64,000 nt of DNA from Sandaracinus amylolyticus (GCF_000737325.1 NZ_CP011125.1:3348001-3412000); one strand, 5' to 3'; shown: positions 7,601 through 21,962, counted from the first letter of the stretch. Numbers and translations: made by a program. Notes: generated by a model not told the origin, from the letters alone.

Positions 7601-8864
7601 GCTGAGCGCGCCGGCGCCGGGCGGGGCGCTGCGACCGCCGGGCATCGGGAGATCGAGATCGCCGAACGCGTCGTCGGCGGCCGAGAGCGCGGGGCGCGCG
7701 GCGGCGGGCTCGCGCGTCGCGGGGAGATCGAGCTCGAGATCGAAGGCGCCCTTCGGCGCGGGCAGCTCGGCCTCGGGGCGGATCGCGGGGAGGTCGAGGT
7801 CGTCGTCGAAGGGCGTGCGCGACGCGTCGGCGAGCGCCGGTCCGCGCGCGGGCTGGGGCGCGGCGGCGCGAGGCGCAGGGAGATCGAGCTCGAGACCGCT
7901 CGACGCGCCGCGCGGCGCGGGCAGATCGAGATCGAGGCCGTCGTCGAGCGCGCCGCGCGCGGGCGCGGGAGCGGGCGCGAACGCCGGGGCGAGCGGCTTG
8001 CGAGGCGTCGCGGCGCGCGGCGCGGGCAGGTCGACGTCGCCGCCGAGCGCGGGCTTCGCGGAGGAGCGCGGCGCGGGGAGATCGAGATCGAAGCCGTCGT
8101 CGATCGGCGCGGGCTTCTTCGCGGCGCTGCGCGGCGCGGGGAGGTCGAGGTCGAGGTCGTCGAGGGCGGGCTTCGCGGGGGCGGGCTTCGCGGGGCGGGC
8201 TTCGCGGGGGCGGCTTCGCGGCGGCGCGCGGGGCGGGGAGATCGAGGTCGAGATCGTCGTCGAGCGCCGCGGGCTTGGCGGGCGCGGGCTTCACGGCGCC
8301 GCGCGGGGCGGGGAGATCGAGATCGAGCGACGCGTCGAACGCGGGCGCGACGGGCGCGCGTCCCTGCGGCGCAGGAGAGGCCTGCGGCGTGGGGCCCATC
8401 GCGATCGGGGCGCGCTTCGCGGGCGCAGCGGGCTGCGGGGGGGTGGGGCCCATCGCGATCGGCGCGCGCTTCGGCGCGGCGGGCGCGGTCGCGGGCTGCG
8501 CGGGCGTGGGCCCCATCGCGATCGGCGCGCGCTTCGGCGCGGCGGGCGCGGGGAGATCGAGGTCGAGATCGTCGAGCGGCGCAGCGGGCTTCGGGGGCGC
8601 GGCGACGGCGGCGGGCGCGGGAGGTGCGGGCTTCGCGACGGCGGGCGCGGGAGGTGCGGGCTTCGCGACGGCGGGCGCCGGAGGTGCGACGCCGACCTGC
8701 GTCTTCTTGGGCGCTGCGGCCGCGGCCTCGGTGACGCGCCCGTCGGGGAAGACCTGGAACGTCGTGCCGCACTTGGGGCAGCGCATCTTCAGCCCGGTCG
8801 CAGGCAGGCGGCGCTCGTCGAGGTCGTACGGGGCGGCGCAGGAGAGGCAGGCGACCTTGATCAT
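4670..8864 (-). CDS. MJ0042 zinc-ribbon / Pro-Ala-rich linker / TM / TPR-array protein, with an apparent frameshift near 8190-8235
   Basis: The ATG at 8864 opens an MJ0042-type zinc ribbon (CLSCAAPYDL then CPKCGTTFQV). It leads into a long Pro/Ala linker repeating DLDLDLPAP and KRAPIAMGPTP motifs. Near 8190-8235, inside GAAGCCCGCCCCC-type repeats, the frame changes. The same DLDLPAPR pattern then continues in another frame without interruption through 7645 to 4670. The downstream part has one membrane helix (AAILIGLMVLVVGAGAALGL, about 7080-7140) and then a long tetratricopeptide-repeat array of roughly 750 residues. The full product would be about 1,400 aa, anchored in the inner membrane with its ribbon in the cytoplasm; the TPRs are probably periplasmic scaffolds. 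Myxobacterial motility and secretion proteins share parts of this plan, but no specific role can be assigned. The frameshift may be an indel or an assembly error in C-runs; otherwise two separate ORFs exist (4670-7645 is the longest with its own start). Confidence 0.75.
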
Positions 8865-9029
8865 TCCGCGGGATTCCTCGGTGAGCCGTCCCCGGCGAGG
8901 CGCGCTCGGACGCGCGCCGATGCGGCAGGTGAGACGCGGAGCGAGGGTATCACGGGCCTTCGGGCGCCGGGCCAGCGAACCTCGCGGGCTCGGGGCTGGA
9001 CCTCCCTCTTCGGCGGGGCAGCACCATCC

Positions 9030-9059
9030 TTGACGCGGGCTCGGCGGCCCCCGTAGGTT
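9030..9059 (+). promoter_or_regulatory. Putative promoter of the zapA operon
   Basis: TTGACG (9030-9035) and TAGGTT (9054-9059) are spaced by 18 bp. The GTG start of zapA follows 12 nt after the -10 box, leaving almost no leader and no Shine-Dalgarno. The promoter lies in the 207-bp gap shared with the divergent zinc-ribbon/TPR gene. Confidence 0.45.
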
Positions 9060-9071
9060 CGTGCGGATTCC

Positions 9072-9383
9072 GTGAAGAGAACCGTCACCCTGGAGATCGC
9101 GGGCGCGCGCTATCGGATGGCGTCCGACGCCGACGAGGAGCACCTGCGTCGGCTCGCCGATCTCGTGAACGAGCGCATCGCCGCGCTCGGCCCGAAGGCC
9201 ACGAAGAGCGCGACGCCGGCGCAGCTCCTCGCGGTGGTCGCGCTGGGGCTGGCGGACGAGCTGGTGCAGAGCGAGAACCGCCGTCGCGAGCTCGAGTCGA
9301 GCACGCGCGACGCGCTCGCGCGGGCGATCGCGCGGATCGACCGGCGCCTCGAGACCGACGCAGCGAGCGACTCGGAGGGCTGA
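9072..9383 (+). CDS. zapA: Cell division protein ZapA
   Basis: ZapA bundles FtsZ filaments at the septum. The 103-aa product has the family layout: a short beta N-terminal part (RTVTLEIAGARYRMASDADE), the helix HLRRLADLVNERIAAL, and a long C-terminal coiled coil (ENRRRELESSTRDALARAI) for dimerisation. It starts at GTG 9072 close behind a predicted promoter. The gene lies 4 bp before 5-formyl-THF cyclo-ligase; zapA next to this enzyme is a conserved bacterial pairing. The 6S RNA often found between them elsewhere cannot fit here. Confidence 0.85.
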   Translation: MKRTVTLEIAGARYRMASDADEEHLRRLADLVNERIAALGPKATKSATPAQLLAVVALGLADELVQSENRRRELESSTRDALARAIARIDRRLETDAASDSEG

Positions 9384-9387
9384 ACCG

Positions 9388-9987
9388 ATGACGCCGAGCG
9401 CAGAAGAAGACGCGCTTCGGAGGCGCGTGAAGGCGGAGCTCCGTACGCGCATGCGCGGCGTGCGTCGCGCGCTGCCCGCGGAGGCGCGGGCGGCGCGCAG
9501 CGAGCGCATCTGGGAGCGCGTGCTGGCGCGCGACGAGTGGGCGGGCGCGAAGACGGTGATGCTCTTCCTGTCGATGCGCACCGAGGTCGACACGAGCACG
9601 CCCGCGAAGGCGGCGTGGAACGCGGGCAAGCGCGTGTGCGCGCCGCGCGTGACCGAGAGCGGCCTCGCGGTGCACGAGTGGGCGCGCGACGTGGTGCCGG
9701 TCGAGTCGGGCTCGATGCGGGTGCCCGAGCCGCCCGAGGACGCGCCGCTCGTGGATCCGGGCGAGGTCGATCTCGTGATCGTGCCGGCGCTGGTGCTCGA
9801 CGAGCGCGGGGCGCGCATCGGGTACGGCGCGGGCTACTACGATCATCTGCTGCCGCGGCTGACGCGCGCGACGCGCATCGGCGTGGTGTTCGACTTCCAG
9901 CTCGTGGCCGAGGTGCCCGAGACCGCGGGCGACGAGCGCGTGCACGTGGTGGTCACCGACGAGCGCGCGATCGACGTCACCACCTGA
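9388..9987 (+). CDS. fau: 5-formyltetrahydrofolate cyclo-ligase
   Basis: The 199-aa enzyme converts 5-formyl-THF to 5,10-methenyl-THF with ATP. It shows the N-terminal LRRRVKAELRTRMRGVRRAL region, the central VMLFLSMRTEVDTS and the family signature RIGYGAGYYDHLLPR, which binds the nucleotide. It follows zapA by 4 bp and precedes uvrC, so it is probably cotranscribed with zapA. A hairpin at 10003-10027 separates it from uvrC. Length and motifs are complete. Confidence 0.92.
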   Translation: MTPSAEEDALRRRVKAELRTRMRGVRRALPAEARAARSERIWERVLARDEWAGAKTVMLFLSMRTEVDTSTPAKAAWNAGKRVCAPRVTESGLAVHEWARDVVPVESGSMRVPEPPEDAPLVDPGEVDLVIVPALVLDERGARIGYGAGYYDHLLPRLTRATRIGVVFDFQLVAEVPETAGDERVHVVVTDERAIDVTT

Positions 9988-10002
9988 CACGAGCACGTCA
10001 GC

Positions 10003-10027
10003 ATGCGCCTCGCGCTCGGAGGCGCAT
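10003..10027 (+). terminator. Hairpin between the cyclo-ligase gene and uvrC
   Basis: ATGCGCCTC (10003-10011) and GAGGCGCAT (10019-10027) form a perfect 9-bp stem around a 7-nt loop. No T tract follows, so it may be a terminator, a pause site or a processing site. uvrC seems to have its own -10-like box (TATTCG) about 7 nt before its GTG. Confidence 0.45.
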
Positions 10028-10055
10028 CACGACGGCGCGCCCCATATTCGCGCTC

Positions 10056-12089
<2,034 letters not shown>

Positions 12090-12097
12090 GGAACACG

Positions 12098-12562
12098 ATG
12101 CCGGAGCCCGACGATCTCGTTCGCTCGCTCGTCCAGAGCCACGCGCTCACGCACGTCGGAGACAGTCGCAACACCGCGTACTACCGGCTCGACGACGACG
12201 TGCTCGTCGCGATCCCGCACCAGGGCTCGCAGGACGACGGCGCGACGGCGCGCGAGAACGCCTCGATGCAGCGCGACGTCTTCCGCGCGGCGGGCAAGAA
12301 GGGCGCGATCGTCATCTTCTTCGATCGCATGACGTCGCAGAACAAAGACGCGCGCGTCGTGTATCAGTCGATGGGCGACGTGCTCACGTGCACCGCGCTG
12401 GTCGGAGGCACGATGCTCACGCGCGCGATGGCGTCGTTCTTCCTCGGGCTGTCGCGGCCGAGCATGCCCATCAAGCTGTTCGCGACGTTCGACGCGGCGC
12501 TCGCGTGGTGCGGCCAGATCAACCAGAGCGCGGATCGCACGCTCGTGGAGCGCGCATCGTGA
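12098..12562 (+). CDS. STAS/SpoIIAA-like domain protein, first of two paralogues
   Basis: This 154-aa soluble protein has the layout of myxobacterial STAS/SEC14-type proteins: an N-terminal strand pair (YYRLDDDVLVAIPHQ), a helix, then AIVIFFDRMTSQ and a conserved C-terminal block (LTCTALVGGTMLTR, ASFFLGLSRPSMPIKLFA, DAALAWC). It overlaps its paralogue downstream (GTGA). Such domains often bind partners or lipids rather than act as enzymes. The assignment rests on the overall pattern and not on a signature motif, so the fold is a moderate-confidence inference. Confidence 0.6.
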   Translation: MPEPDDLVRSLVQSHALTHVGDSRNTAYYRLDDDVLVAIPHQGSQDDGATARENASMQRDVFRAAGKKGAIVIFFDRMTSQNKDARVVYQSMGDVLTCTALVGGTMLTRAMASFFLGLSRPSMPIKLFATFDAALAWCGQINQSADRTLVERAS

Positions 12563-12975
12563 GCCTCGAGCCCGACGTCACGCGATGGGCGCTGCTCGGG
12601 AGCACGAGCAACGCGCACTTCTACGAGATCGAGCCACGCGTGATCGCGATCGTCCCGCACGAGCGCTCGATCGACGACGAGCGCACGGCGCGCGAGAGCG
12701 TCGAGCTGCAGCACGCGCACTGGCGCGCGCGCGGCGCGCGCGGCGGGGCGATCGTGTTCATGGATCGGCTCGTCGATCAGCGGCCCGGCGCGCGCAAGGT
12801 CTACACGAGCGTGCCCGACCCGGCGCTGATCACGTGCTTCGCGCTCGTGGGCGGGACCGTGTTCGGGCGCGCGGCGGCGTCGGTGTTCCTCGGGCTCACG
12901 CGACCGTCCGCGCCGACGCGCGTCTTCGCGACGTACGAGAGCGCGCTCGAGTGGGTGCGCTCCGTCAACGGCTGA
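12559..12975 (+). CDS. STAS/SpoIIAA-like domain protein, second paralogue
   Basis: The 138-aa product aligns end to end with the preceding gene: FYEIEPRVIAIVPHERS matches YYRLDDDVLVAIPHQGS. GGAIVFMDRLVDQ, ITCFALVGGTVFGRA and SVFLGLTRPSAPTRVFATY match the equivalent blocks. The GTG start overlaps the stop of the first copy, so this is a coupled tandem duplication and the products may heterodimerise. Its 3' end overlaps the convergent Sel1 gene by 11 bp. No phosphorylatable Ser motif typical of anti-sigma antagonists is evident. Confidence 0.6.
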   Translation: MSLEPDVTRWALLGSTSNAHFYEIEPRVIAIVPHERSIDDERTARESVELQHAHWRARGARGGAIVFMDRLVDQRPGARKVYTSVPDPALITCFALVGGTVFGRAAASVFLGLTRPSAPTRVFATYESALEWVRSVNG

Positions 12976-14482
12976 CGCACGCGCGCTCGTAGCCCTGGCC
13001 GCACGCCTGGGCGCGGAGCGCGCTCGCACGCTCGGCGTCACGCGGCACGCCACGTCCTGCGTCGAGCATCTCGGCGAGCTGCGCGCAGCCGCGCGCGTGG
13101 CCGATCTCGCACGCGCGGCGATAGAGCGATGCAGCGCGCGCCGGATCGGCGGCGATGCCCGCGCCGCCGCTCTCGACGAGCGCCCCGAGGTTCGTGCACG
13201 CGAGCCCGTTGCGCCCGTCGCAGGCGCGCTCGAAGAGCGCGACCGCGCGCGCCGCGTCCTGCGGCACGCCGCCCTCGCCGCGGAGGTGCAGCACCGCGAG
13301 GTTGCTGCACCCGCGCAGCACGCCGCCGTCGCACGCTCGCGCATAGAGGTCACGCGCACGCACCGCGTCCGTGCTCACCCCGAGGCCGCGCTCGAACATG
13401 AACCCGAGGCTGTTGCACCCGCGGAGCTCGCCGCCTTCGCACGCGCGGCGGAAGAGCGTCACCGCGCGTCCCGCGTCCTCCTCCACGCCCTCGCCGGACT
13501 GGTGCATCAGCCCGAGCCGCGTGCACCCCGCGAGCTCGCCCGCGTCGCACGCGTGCGCGAAGAGCCTCGCCGCGCCGACGAGATCGCGCGGCACGCCGCG
13601 CCCGTCCTGCATCATCGATCCGAGCGCGACGCAGCCGAGCCGATCCTCTTCGTTGCACGCGCGCGAGTAGAGCGCGGACGCCTGCGCGAGATCCTGCATC
13701 ACGCCGCGTCCGGCCTCGAAGCGCGCGCCCAGCGTGGTGCACGCGATCGCGACCTCCTCGCTGCACGAGCGCGTGAGCAGCTCGGTGGCGCGCCGTGCGT
13801 CGCGAGGCCCGCCGCGTCCTTCGTCGAGCACGATCGCGAGGTGGTAACAGCCGAGCATCGCGCCGCCCTCGCACGCGCGCTCGTAGAGCTCTCTCGCGCG
13901 CGTCGGATCCTGCGCGACGCCGCGACCTTCTTCGTGCAGCAGCCCGAGGTTGTTGCACCCGACCGGCGCGCCGCCCTCGCACGCGCGCTGGTAGAGCGCC
14001 GCGGCTGCGACCGCGTCCGCCCGCGCCCCGCCGATCCCGTCCTCGACGAAGCGCCCGACGTTGTTGCACGCGAGGGCCACGCCGCCCTCGCATGCGCGCC
14101 GGAACAGCGCGAGCGCGCGCTCGACGTCTCGCGCGATGCCCGCGCCGTCCTCGTGCATCAGCCCGAGCCCGTTGCACGCCGGGAGCACCCCGCCGTCGCA
14201 CGCGCGACGAAACGCGCTCGCCGCGCGCTCCGCGTCGCTCTCGCGCAGCGCCGCGCCCCATCGCTCGCATGCCGCGAGCCGCCCGCCCTCGCACGCGCGT
14301 CCGAGCCACACGATGCGCTGCCGCGGGTCGCTCTCCTCACGATCCGCGAGCGCCTCGCACGCCGCGGCGTCATCGTCCTCGCAGGCGCGCTCGAGCAGCG
14401 TGATCGCGCGCTCCGCCTCGGCGGCGCCCTCCTGGGCGCGCGCCACGTGCGCGACGCCGCCCACCACGATCGCGATCACCAC
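12965..14482 (-). CDS. Secreted Cys-rich Sel1-repeat protein
   Basis: The 505-aa product starts with a short hydrophobic signal (VVIAIVVGGVAHVARAQ) ending in AQ. It then carries about a dozen Sel1-like repeats of ~36 residues with the pattern ALFRRACEGGVALACNNVG. Nearly every repeat has two regularly spaced cysteines, as in Hcp-type Cys-rich Sel1 proteins where they form disulfides within each helical hairpin. That fits a periplasmic or exported location. It lies 31 bp downstream of the PPP-type phosphatase on the same strand. The start is GTG 14482, with no canonical codon further upstream in frame. Its binding partner is unknown. Confidence 0.75.
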   Translation of the reverse strand: MVIAIVVGGVAHVARAQEGAAEAERAITLLERACEDDDAAACEALADREESDPRQRIVWLGRACEGGRLAACERWGAALRESDAERAASAFRRACDGGVLPACNGLGLMHEDGAGIARDVERALALFRRACEGGVALACNNVGRFVEDGIGGARADAVAAAALYQRACEGGAPVGCNNLGLLHEEGRGVAQDPTRARELYERACEGGAMLGCYHLAIVLDEGRGGPRDARRATELLTRSCSEEVAIACTTLGARFEAGRGVMQDLAQASALYSRACNEEDRLGCVALGSMMQDGRGVPRDLVGAARLFAHACDAGELAGCTRLGLMHQSGEGVEEDAGRAVTLFRRACEGGELRGCNSLGFMFERGLGVSTDAVRARDLYARACDGGVLRGCSNLAVLHLRGEGGVPQDAARAVALFERACDGRNGLACTNLGALVESGGAGIAADPARAASLYRRACEIGHARGCAQLAEMLDAGRGVPRDAERASALRAQACGQGYERACVSR

Positions 14483-14513
14483 CGCGATCGCCCGAGCGGC
14501 GCGCGCGTCTCCG

Positions 14514-16235
14514 TCACTCGACGCGATGCTCGATCTCCATGGGGTTCTTGAAGAACGCGTTGTGCGCAGGGTCGTTGTAGGAACGCCAGTCGAGATCGAA
14601 AGGCGCCATCTCCGTCGCCCCGTCCTGGTGCGTCACCAGCATCGCCTTGGGCGTGACGCCGCGATAGCTCGAGCCCTCCGGCAGATCCTGGTTCTCCGCG
14701 CCGCCCGCGGAGAACAGCGTGATCAGCGTCCCGTTCGGATCGTCGTAGACCCGCTCGTAGCCCGCTTCGACCTTCTCGTGGCCTCGCACCAGCGCGTTGC
14801 ACCCGATGCGCGACAGGAACGCCTGCAGCTGCAGCCTCCCGAACGGGAAGCGCGCGGTCTGCTCCTGCAGCGCCGCGGGGATCACGTCGGCGTGCGCGGG
14901 ATCGCTCCACATCATCTGGAAGCGCATGTCCTGATCGTTGAGCGACGAGAGGTCCTTCCAGCGCTCCTTGATCAGTCGATCGCGCGGGATGCCCGCGTGC
15001 ACGAACATCGTGCTGCCCGCGAGCAGCACGTTCGGCATCGCCTCGAAGAGCGCCATGTAGCGACGGAACACGTCGAGCGGCAGGTACGGCTTCAGCGTGT
15101 TGATCGCCTCGGCGGGCTTCACGCCTCCGTAGATCTGTCCCTTGTACTCGACGTAGTACTCGTGGTTGCCGCGCAGCACGACGACGTGATCCGGCGCGGT
15201 CACGAAGAGCTGCATCACCGTGCGCAGCACGCCGTTGAGGCTGAAGATGCCGCGATCGATGTAGTCGCCGAGCAGCACGAGCTTCGGCTCGGGCGCGTTC
15301 TGCGGATCGCGACGGAACGCTTCGACCTTCTCGAAGAAGCGCGTCTGCATGATCGCGGCCTTGAGGCACGAGTAGCAGCCGTGCAGATCGCCGAGCACGA
15401 CGAGCTCGTAGCGTCGCCCGGGCTTCATCGGCATCACGTAGACGTGCCCGTCGAGGAACGCGTCGCCGCCCTCGAGCTCCTGCACCGTCTTCTTGCCCTC
15501 GAGCTTCCCCGCGCCCTTCGCGCGCTGCTCCTCGAGCACCTCGATCATCCGATCGACGAGCGCGAGATCCGCCTGCACCTGCTTCTGGATGCGGTCGGGC
15601 TGGCTCGAGTAGTGGTGCTCGAACTGCTTGAAGAACGGGTGATCCGCCTTGTCCCCGCGCTCGACGCGCAGCTTCAGATCGATCGGCTCCGAGAGCCGCG
15701 CCGGCACGCCCGTCGCGTCGTCGACGATCTCGAGCGGCACCTCGTCGCTCGCGCCGAGCAGCGCCGCGAGCTCGCTGCGGAACTTCGTCTCGGCGGGGTG
15801 CGAGTGGCCGTCGGCGAGGATGAACTCGTCGACCGTCTCGAGCACCGCTTCCTGGCTCGCGCGATCGAAGCCCTTGAAGAGCTCGAAGCAGCGCAGCTTC
15901 AGCTTCGCGTGCACCACTGCGTCGCGCGAGTCGTCCTTGCTGATCGGCTCGCTCATCACCTCCGCGACCCAGCGCTCGATGTTCTCGAAGGTCTCGTGGA
16001 AGTGCTTGGTGAAGCGCTCCGCCACGTCGCGTTTCACCTCGGTCGTCGCGTCGGGCATGCCGGTCGCCACCCGGTGCGTGACGAGCTTGCCGATGAACTC
16101 CTTCACGAACGCGCGCTCGCGATCATCGAAGTCACCGTCGATGTGCCCGAACGTCGTGAGCGAGAAGATGATCGCCTGCATCTGCTTCTCGGCGACCTGC
16201 GGATCGCGGCTGAAGGTCAGCATGAGCGCGATCAT
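14514..16235 (-). CDS. PPP-family metallophosphoesterase with N-terminal helical domain
   Basis: The 573-aa protein ends in a calcineurin/PPP-type phosphatase domain of roughly 300 residues: GDLHGCYSCLKA, LLGDYIDRG, LRGNHEYY, a late metal His in MFVHAG and RGHEKVEAGYE. The N-terminal ~220 residues are helical and acidic; the opening (FGHIDGDFDDRERAFVKEF) resembles a TerB-like module. It may be a protein Ser/Thr phosphatase, fitting the kinase-rich context. A start at ATG 16223 is also possible. It is divergent from another phosphoesterase at 16332 and shares a 96-bp promoter region with it. Confidence 0.78.
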   Translation of the reverse strand: MIALMLTFSRDPQVAEKQMQAIIFSLTTFGHIDGDFDDRERAFVKEFIGKLVTHRVATGMPDATTEVKRDVAERFTKHFHETFENIERWVAEVMSEPISKDDSRDAVVHAKLKLRCFELFKGFDRASQEAVLETVDEFILADGHSHPAETKFRSELAALLGASDEVPLEIVDDATGVPARLSEPIDLKLRVERGDKADHPFFKQFEHHYSSQPDRIQKQVQADLALVDRMIEVLEEQRAKGAGKLEGKKTVQELEGGDAFLDGHVYVMPMKPGRRYELVVLGDLHGCYSCLKAAIMQTRFFEKVEAFRRDPQNAPEPKLVLLGDYIDRGIFSLNGVLRTVMQLFVTAPDHVVVLRGNHEYYVEYKGQIYGGVKPAEAINTLKPYLPLDVFRRYMALFEAMPNVLLAGSTMFVHAGIPRDRLIKERWKDLSSLNDQDMRFQMMWSDPAHADVIPAALQEQTARFPFGRLQLQAFLSRIGCNALVRGHEKVEAGYERVYDDPNGTLITLFSAGGAENQDLPEGSSYRGVTPKAMLVTHQDGATEMAPFDLDWRSYNDPAHNAFFKNPMEIEHRVE

Positions 16236-16241
16236 ACCGGA

Positions 16242-16270
16242 TCGACGGAAGCCGATTCGGTCCCTACAAT
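16242..16270 (+). promoter_or_regulatory. Putative promoter of the YkuE-like phosphoesterase
   Basis: TACAAT (16265-16270) is the best -10 box seen in the window. A partial -35 (TCGACG, 16242-16247) lies 17 bp upstream. Unlike most genes here, this one would have a leader of about 55 nt before ATG 16332. Confidence 0.4.
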
Positions 16271-16331
16271 CGCTCCTGTTGCGAATGCGGTCCGCATCGA
16301 CTCGGCGCGGGGATGGCAGGCCCACCGCTCC

Positions 16332-17447
16332 ATGAGCCCCCGAGAGACGAACGAGGCGCTGGACGACCAGCGCAAGCAGGCGGTGGCGCGCAAGCCGCGC
16401 ATCGAGGTACGTCGCTTCCAGGGCACGGCCAAGCACGCGGAGCAGCTCGCGCACATGCGCGTCGCGCACCTGACCGACCTGCACTTCGGTCGCGTCACGC
16501 CGATGGCCGTGCAGCGCCGCGCGGTCGAGCTCACGAACGAGGCGAAGCCGGACCTCGTCGTCATCACCGGCGACTTCGTGTGCCACAGCCAGCTCTATCT
16601 CGATCAGCTCGTCGAGACGCTCGGCGCGCTCCAGGCGCCGACGATCGCGGTGCTCGGGAACCACGACTACTGGTCGGGCGCGCCCGAGGTCGCGCGCGCG
16701 CTGAAGAAGGCGGACGTCGAGGTGCTGCGCAACCAGCACACCGTCATCACGCTCGACCACCAGCGCATCCAGGTCGTCGGGCTCGACGACTCGTACACGG
16801 GCCACTGCGATCGCGAGAAGGCGCTCAAGGGCTTGCGCCGTGATCTGCCGTCGCTCGGCCTCTCGCACATCGCGGAGGAAGCGGACGCGCTGTGGCACCA
16901 CGGCGTGCCGCTCGTGCTCGCGGGGCACACGCACGCGGGGCAGGTCACGCTCGCGCGCCTGCACGAGCTCGCGCTCGGCCGCATCGTCGGGCACAAGTAC
17001 GTGCACGGCCTCTACGGCAAGCGCGCGGGCGCGCCGCTCGGCGCCGTCTACGTGGGCGCGGGCATCGGCGCGGCCGTGATGCCGCTGCGCATCGGCGAGC
17101 GCGGTCGGCGCGAGCTCGCGATCTTCGAGCTCGGCGCGGACGTGCACGACTTCGACGAGCACCACGACGAGCAAGTCGCGCACGTGGGCCGGAAGCCGTC
17201 GCCCGAGCTGACGCAGAAGCGCCAGGACTACGTGTTCAAGCGCGAGCTGCAGCGCGAGATCCGCGAAGCCCGCAAGTACCTCGCGGAGCTCAAGAAGCAG
17301 GGCCGCGGGCTCTCGTCGCCGCCTCCGCCGCCGTCGGAGACCGACGATCTCTCGTCGCCGCCGGCTCCGCCCGAGGGGCTCGACGATCTCGCGACGCTCG
17401 ACGGCCCCGCGCGCGAGCTCCCGACGTTCCGCGATCCCGAGCGCTAG
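16332..17447 (+). CDS. YkuE/YaeI-like metallophosphoesterase
   Basis: The 371-aa protein carries all metallophosphoesterase motifs: HLTDLHFG, VVITGDFV, VLGNHDYWSG and LAGHTHAGQ. It matches the YkuE/YaeI subfamily, whose members act on UDP-diacylglucosamine-like or other phosphoesters near the membrane. This copy has no N-terminal membrane helix. A Pro/Ser-rich C-terminal tail (SSPPPPPSETDDLSSPP) of about 60 residues is additional. ATG 16332 is the first ATG after the promoter. It converges with the GerW-like gene with only 4 bp between stops. Confidence 0.82.
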   Translation: MSPRETNEALDDQRKQAVARKPRIEVRRFQGTAKHAEQLAHMRVAHLTDLHFGRVTPMAVQRRAVELTNEAKPDLVVITGDFVCHSQLYLDQLVETLGALQAPTIAVLGNHDYWSGAPEVARALKKADVEVLRNQHTVITLDHQRIQVVGLDDSYTGHCDREKALKGLRRDLPSLGLSHIAEEADALWHHGVPLVLAGHTHAGQVTLARLHELALGRIVGHKYVHGLYGKRAGAPLGAVYVGAGIGAAVMPLRIGERGRRELAIFELGADVHDFDEHHDEQVAHVGRKPSPELTQKRQDYVFKRELQREIREARKYLAELKKQGRGLSSPPPPPSETDDLSSPPAPPEGLDDLATLDGPARELPTFRDPER

Positions 17448-17451
17448 CGGG

Positions 17452-21509
<4,058 letters not shown>

Positions 21510-21513
21510 GCTC

Positions 21514-21612
21514 GCGGGAGGGGTCTTGGAAGACCCCTCCCCCCGACCGGCAAAGCCCGATCGGGGCCCCCTCCCCAAACGCTGCGCGCGGGGCCCCAGC
21601 CCCGCTTGCTCT
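21514..21612 (+). repeat. Dispersed ~100-bp intergenic element, copy 1 (includes the pyrG terminator hairpin)
   Basis: The segment starts with a long hairpin: GGGAGGGGTC (21516-21525) pairs with GACCCCTCCC (21532-21541). It ends with a GC-rich 29-bp motif (21581-21609) containing GCGCGCGGGGCCCCAGCCCC. The whole stretch recurs in reverse orientation, nearly identical, at 60866-60965 after another gene's 3' end. The terminal motif also occurs at 55441-55469. It probably terminates pyrG transcription. Confidence 0.75.
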
Positions 21613-21636
21613 CGATCGGCGGCCTGATCGCAGACC

Positions 21637-21962
21637 GGTCTCGCGCGGTGCGGCGGTGTCGAGACGAGCGGTCTCGCGCGGTGCGGCGGTGTCGCGACGA
21701 GCGGTCTCGCGCGGTGCGGCGGTGTCGAGACGAGCGGTCTCGCGCGGTGCGGCGGTGTCGAGACGAGCGATCTCGCGCGGTGCGGCGGTGTCGAGACGAG
21801 CGGTCTCGCCGCGCGGTGGTGTCGAGACGAGCGGTCTCGCCGCGCGGCGGTGTCGAGACGCGCGGTCTTGCGCGGCGCGGTGGTGTCGAGACGCGCGGTC
21901 TCGCGCGGCGCGGCGGTGTCGAGACGAGCGGCTTTGCGCGGCGTAGGCGATCTCGAGACCAC
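21637..21962 (+). repeat. 33-bp tandem repeat array, about 10 units
   Basis: Units begin GGTCTCGCGCGGTGCGGCGG and end TGTCGAGACGAGC. Five near-perfect 33-bp copies are followed by progressively diverged or 29-31 bp copies. Each unit has complementary arms (GTCTCG and CGAGAC), so every copy can form a short hairpin. The plus-strand frame through the array stays open and is in phase with the gene at 22047, but there is no ribosome site or plausible start upstream. Not a CRISPR: no unique spacers. Confidence 0.85.

Noticed and set aside
4457-8734. Very long plus-strand open frame opposite the TPR gene
   Set aside because: It is an antisense shadow caused by high GC; the minus strand encodes clear TPR, TM and zinc-ribbon motifs.
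9384-9387. 6S RNA gene between zapA and the cyclo-ligase gene
   Set aside because: The usual location is reduced to a 4-bp gap, so it cannot be here.
21637-21962. CRISPR array
   Set aside because: The units follow each other without unique spacers and drift in sequence; no cas genes are nearby. It is a simple tandem repeat.
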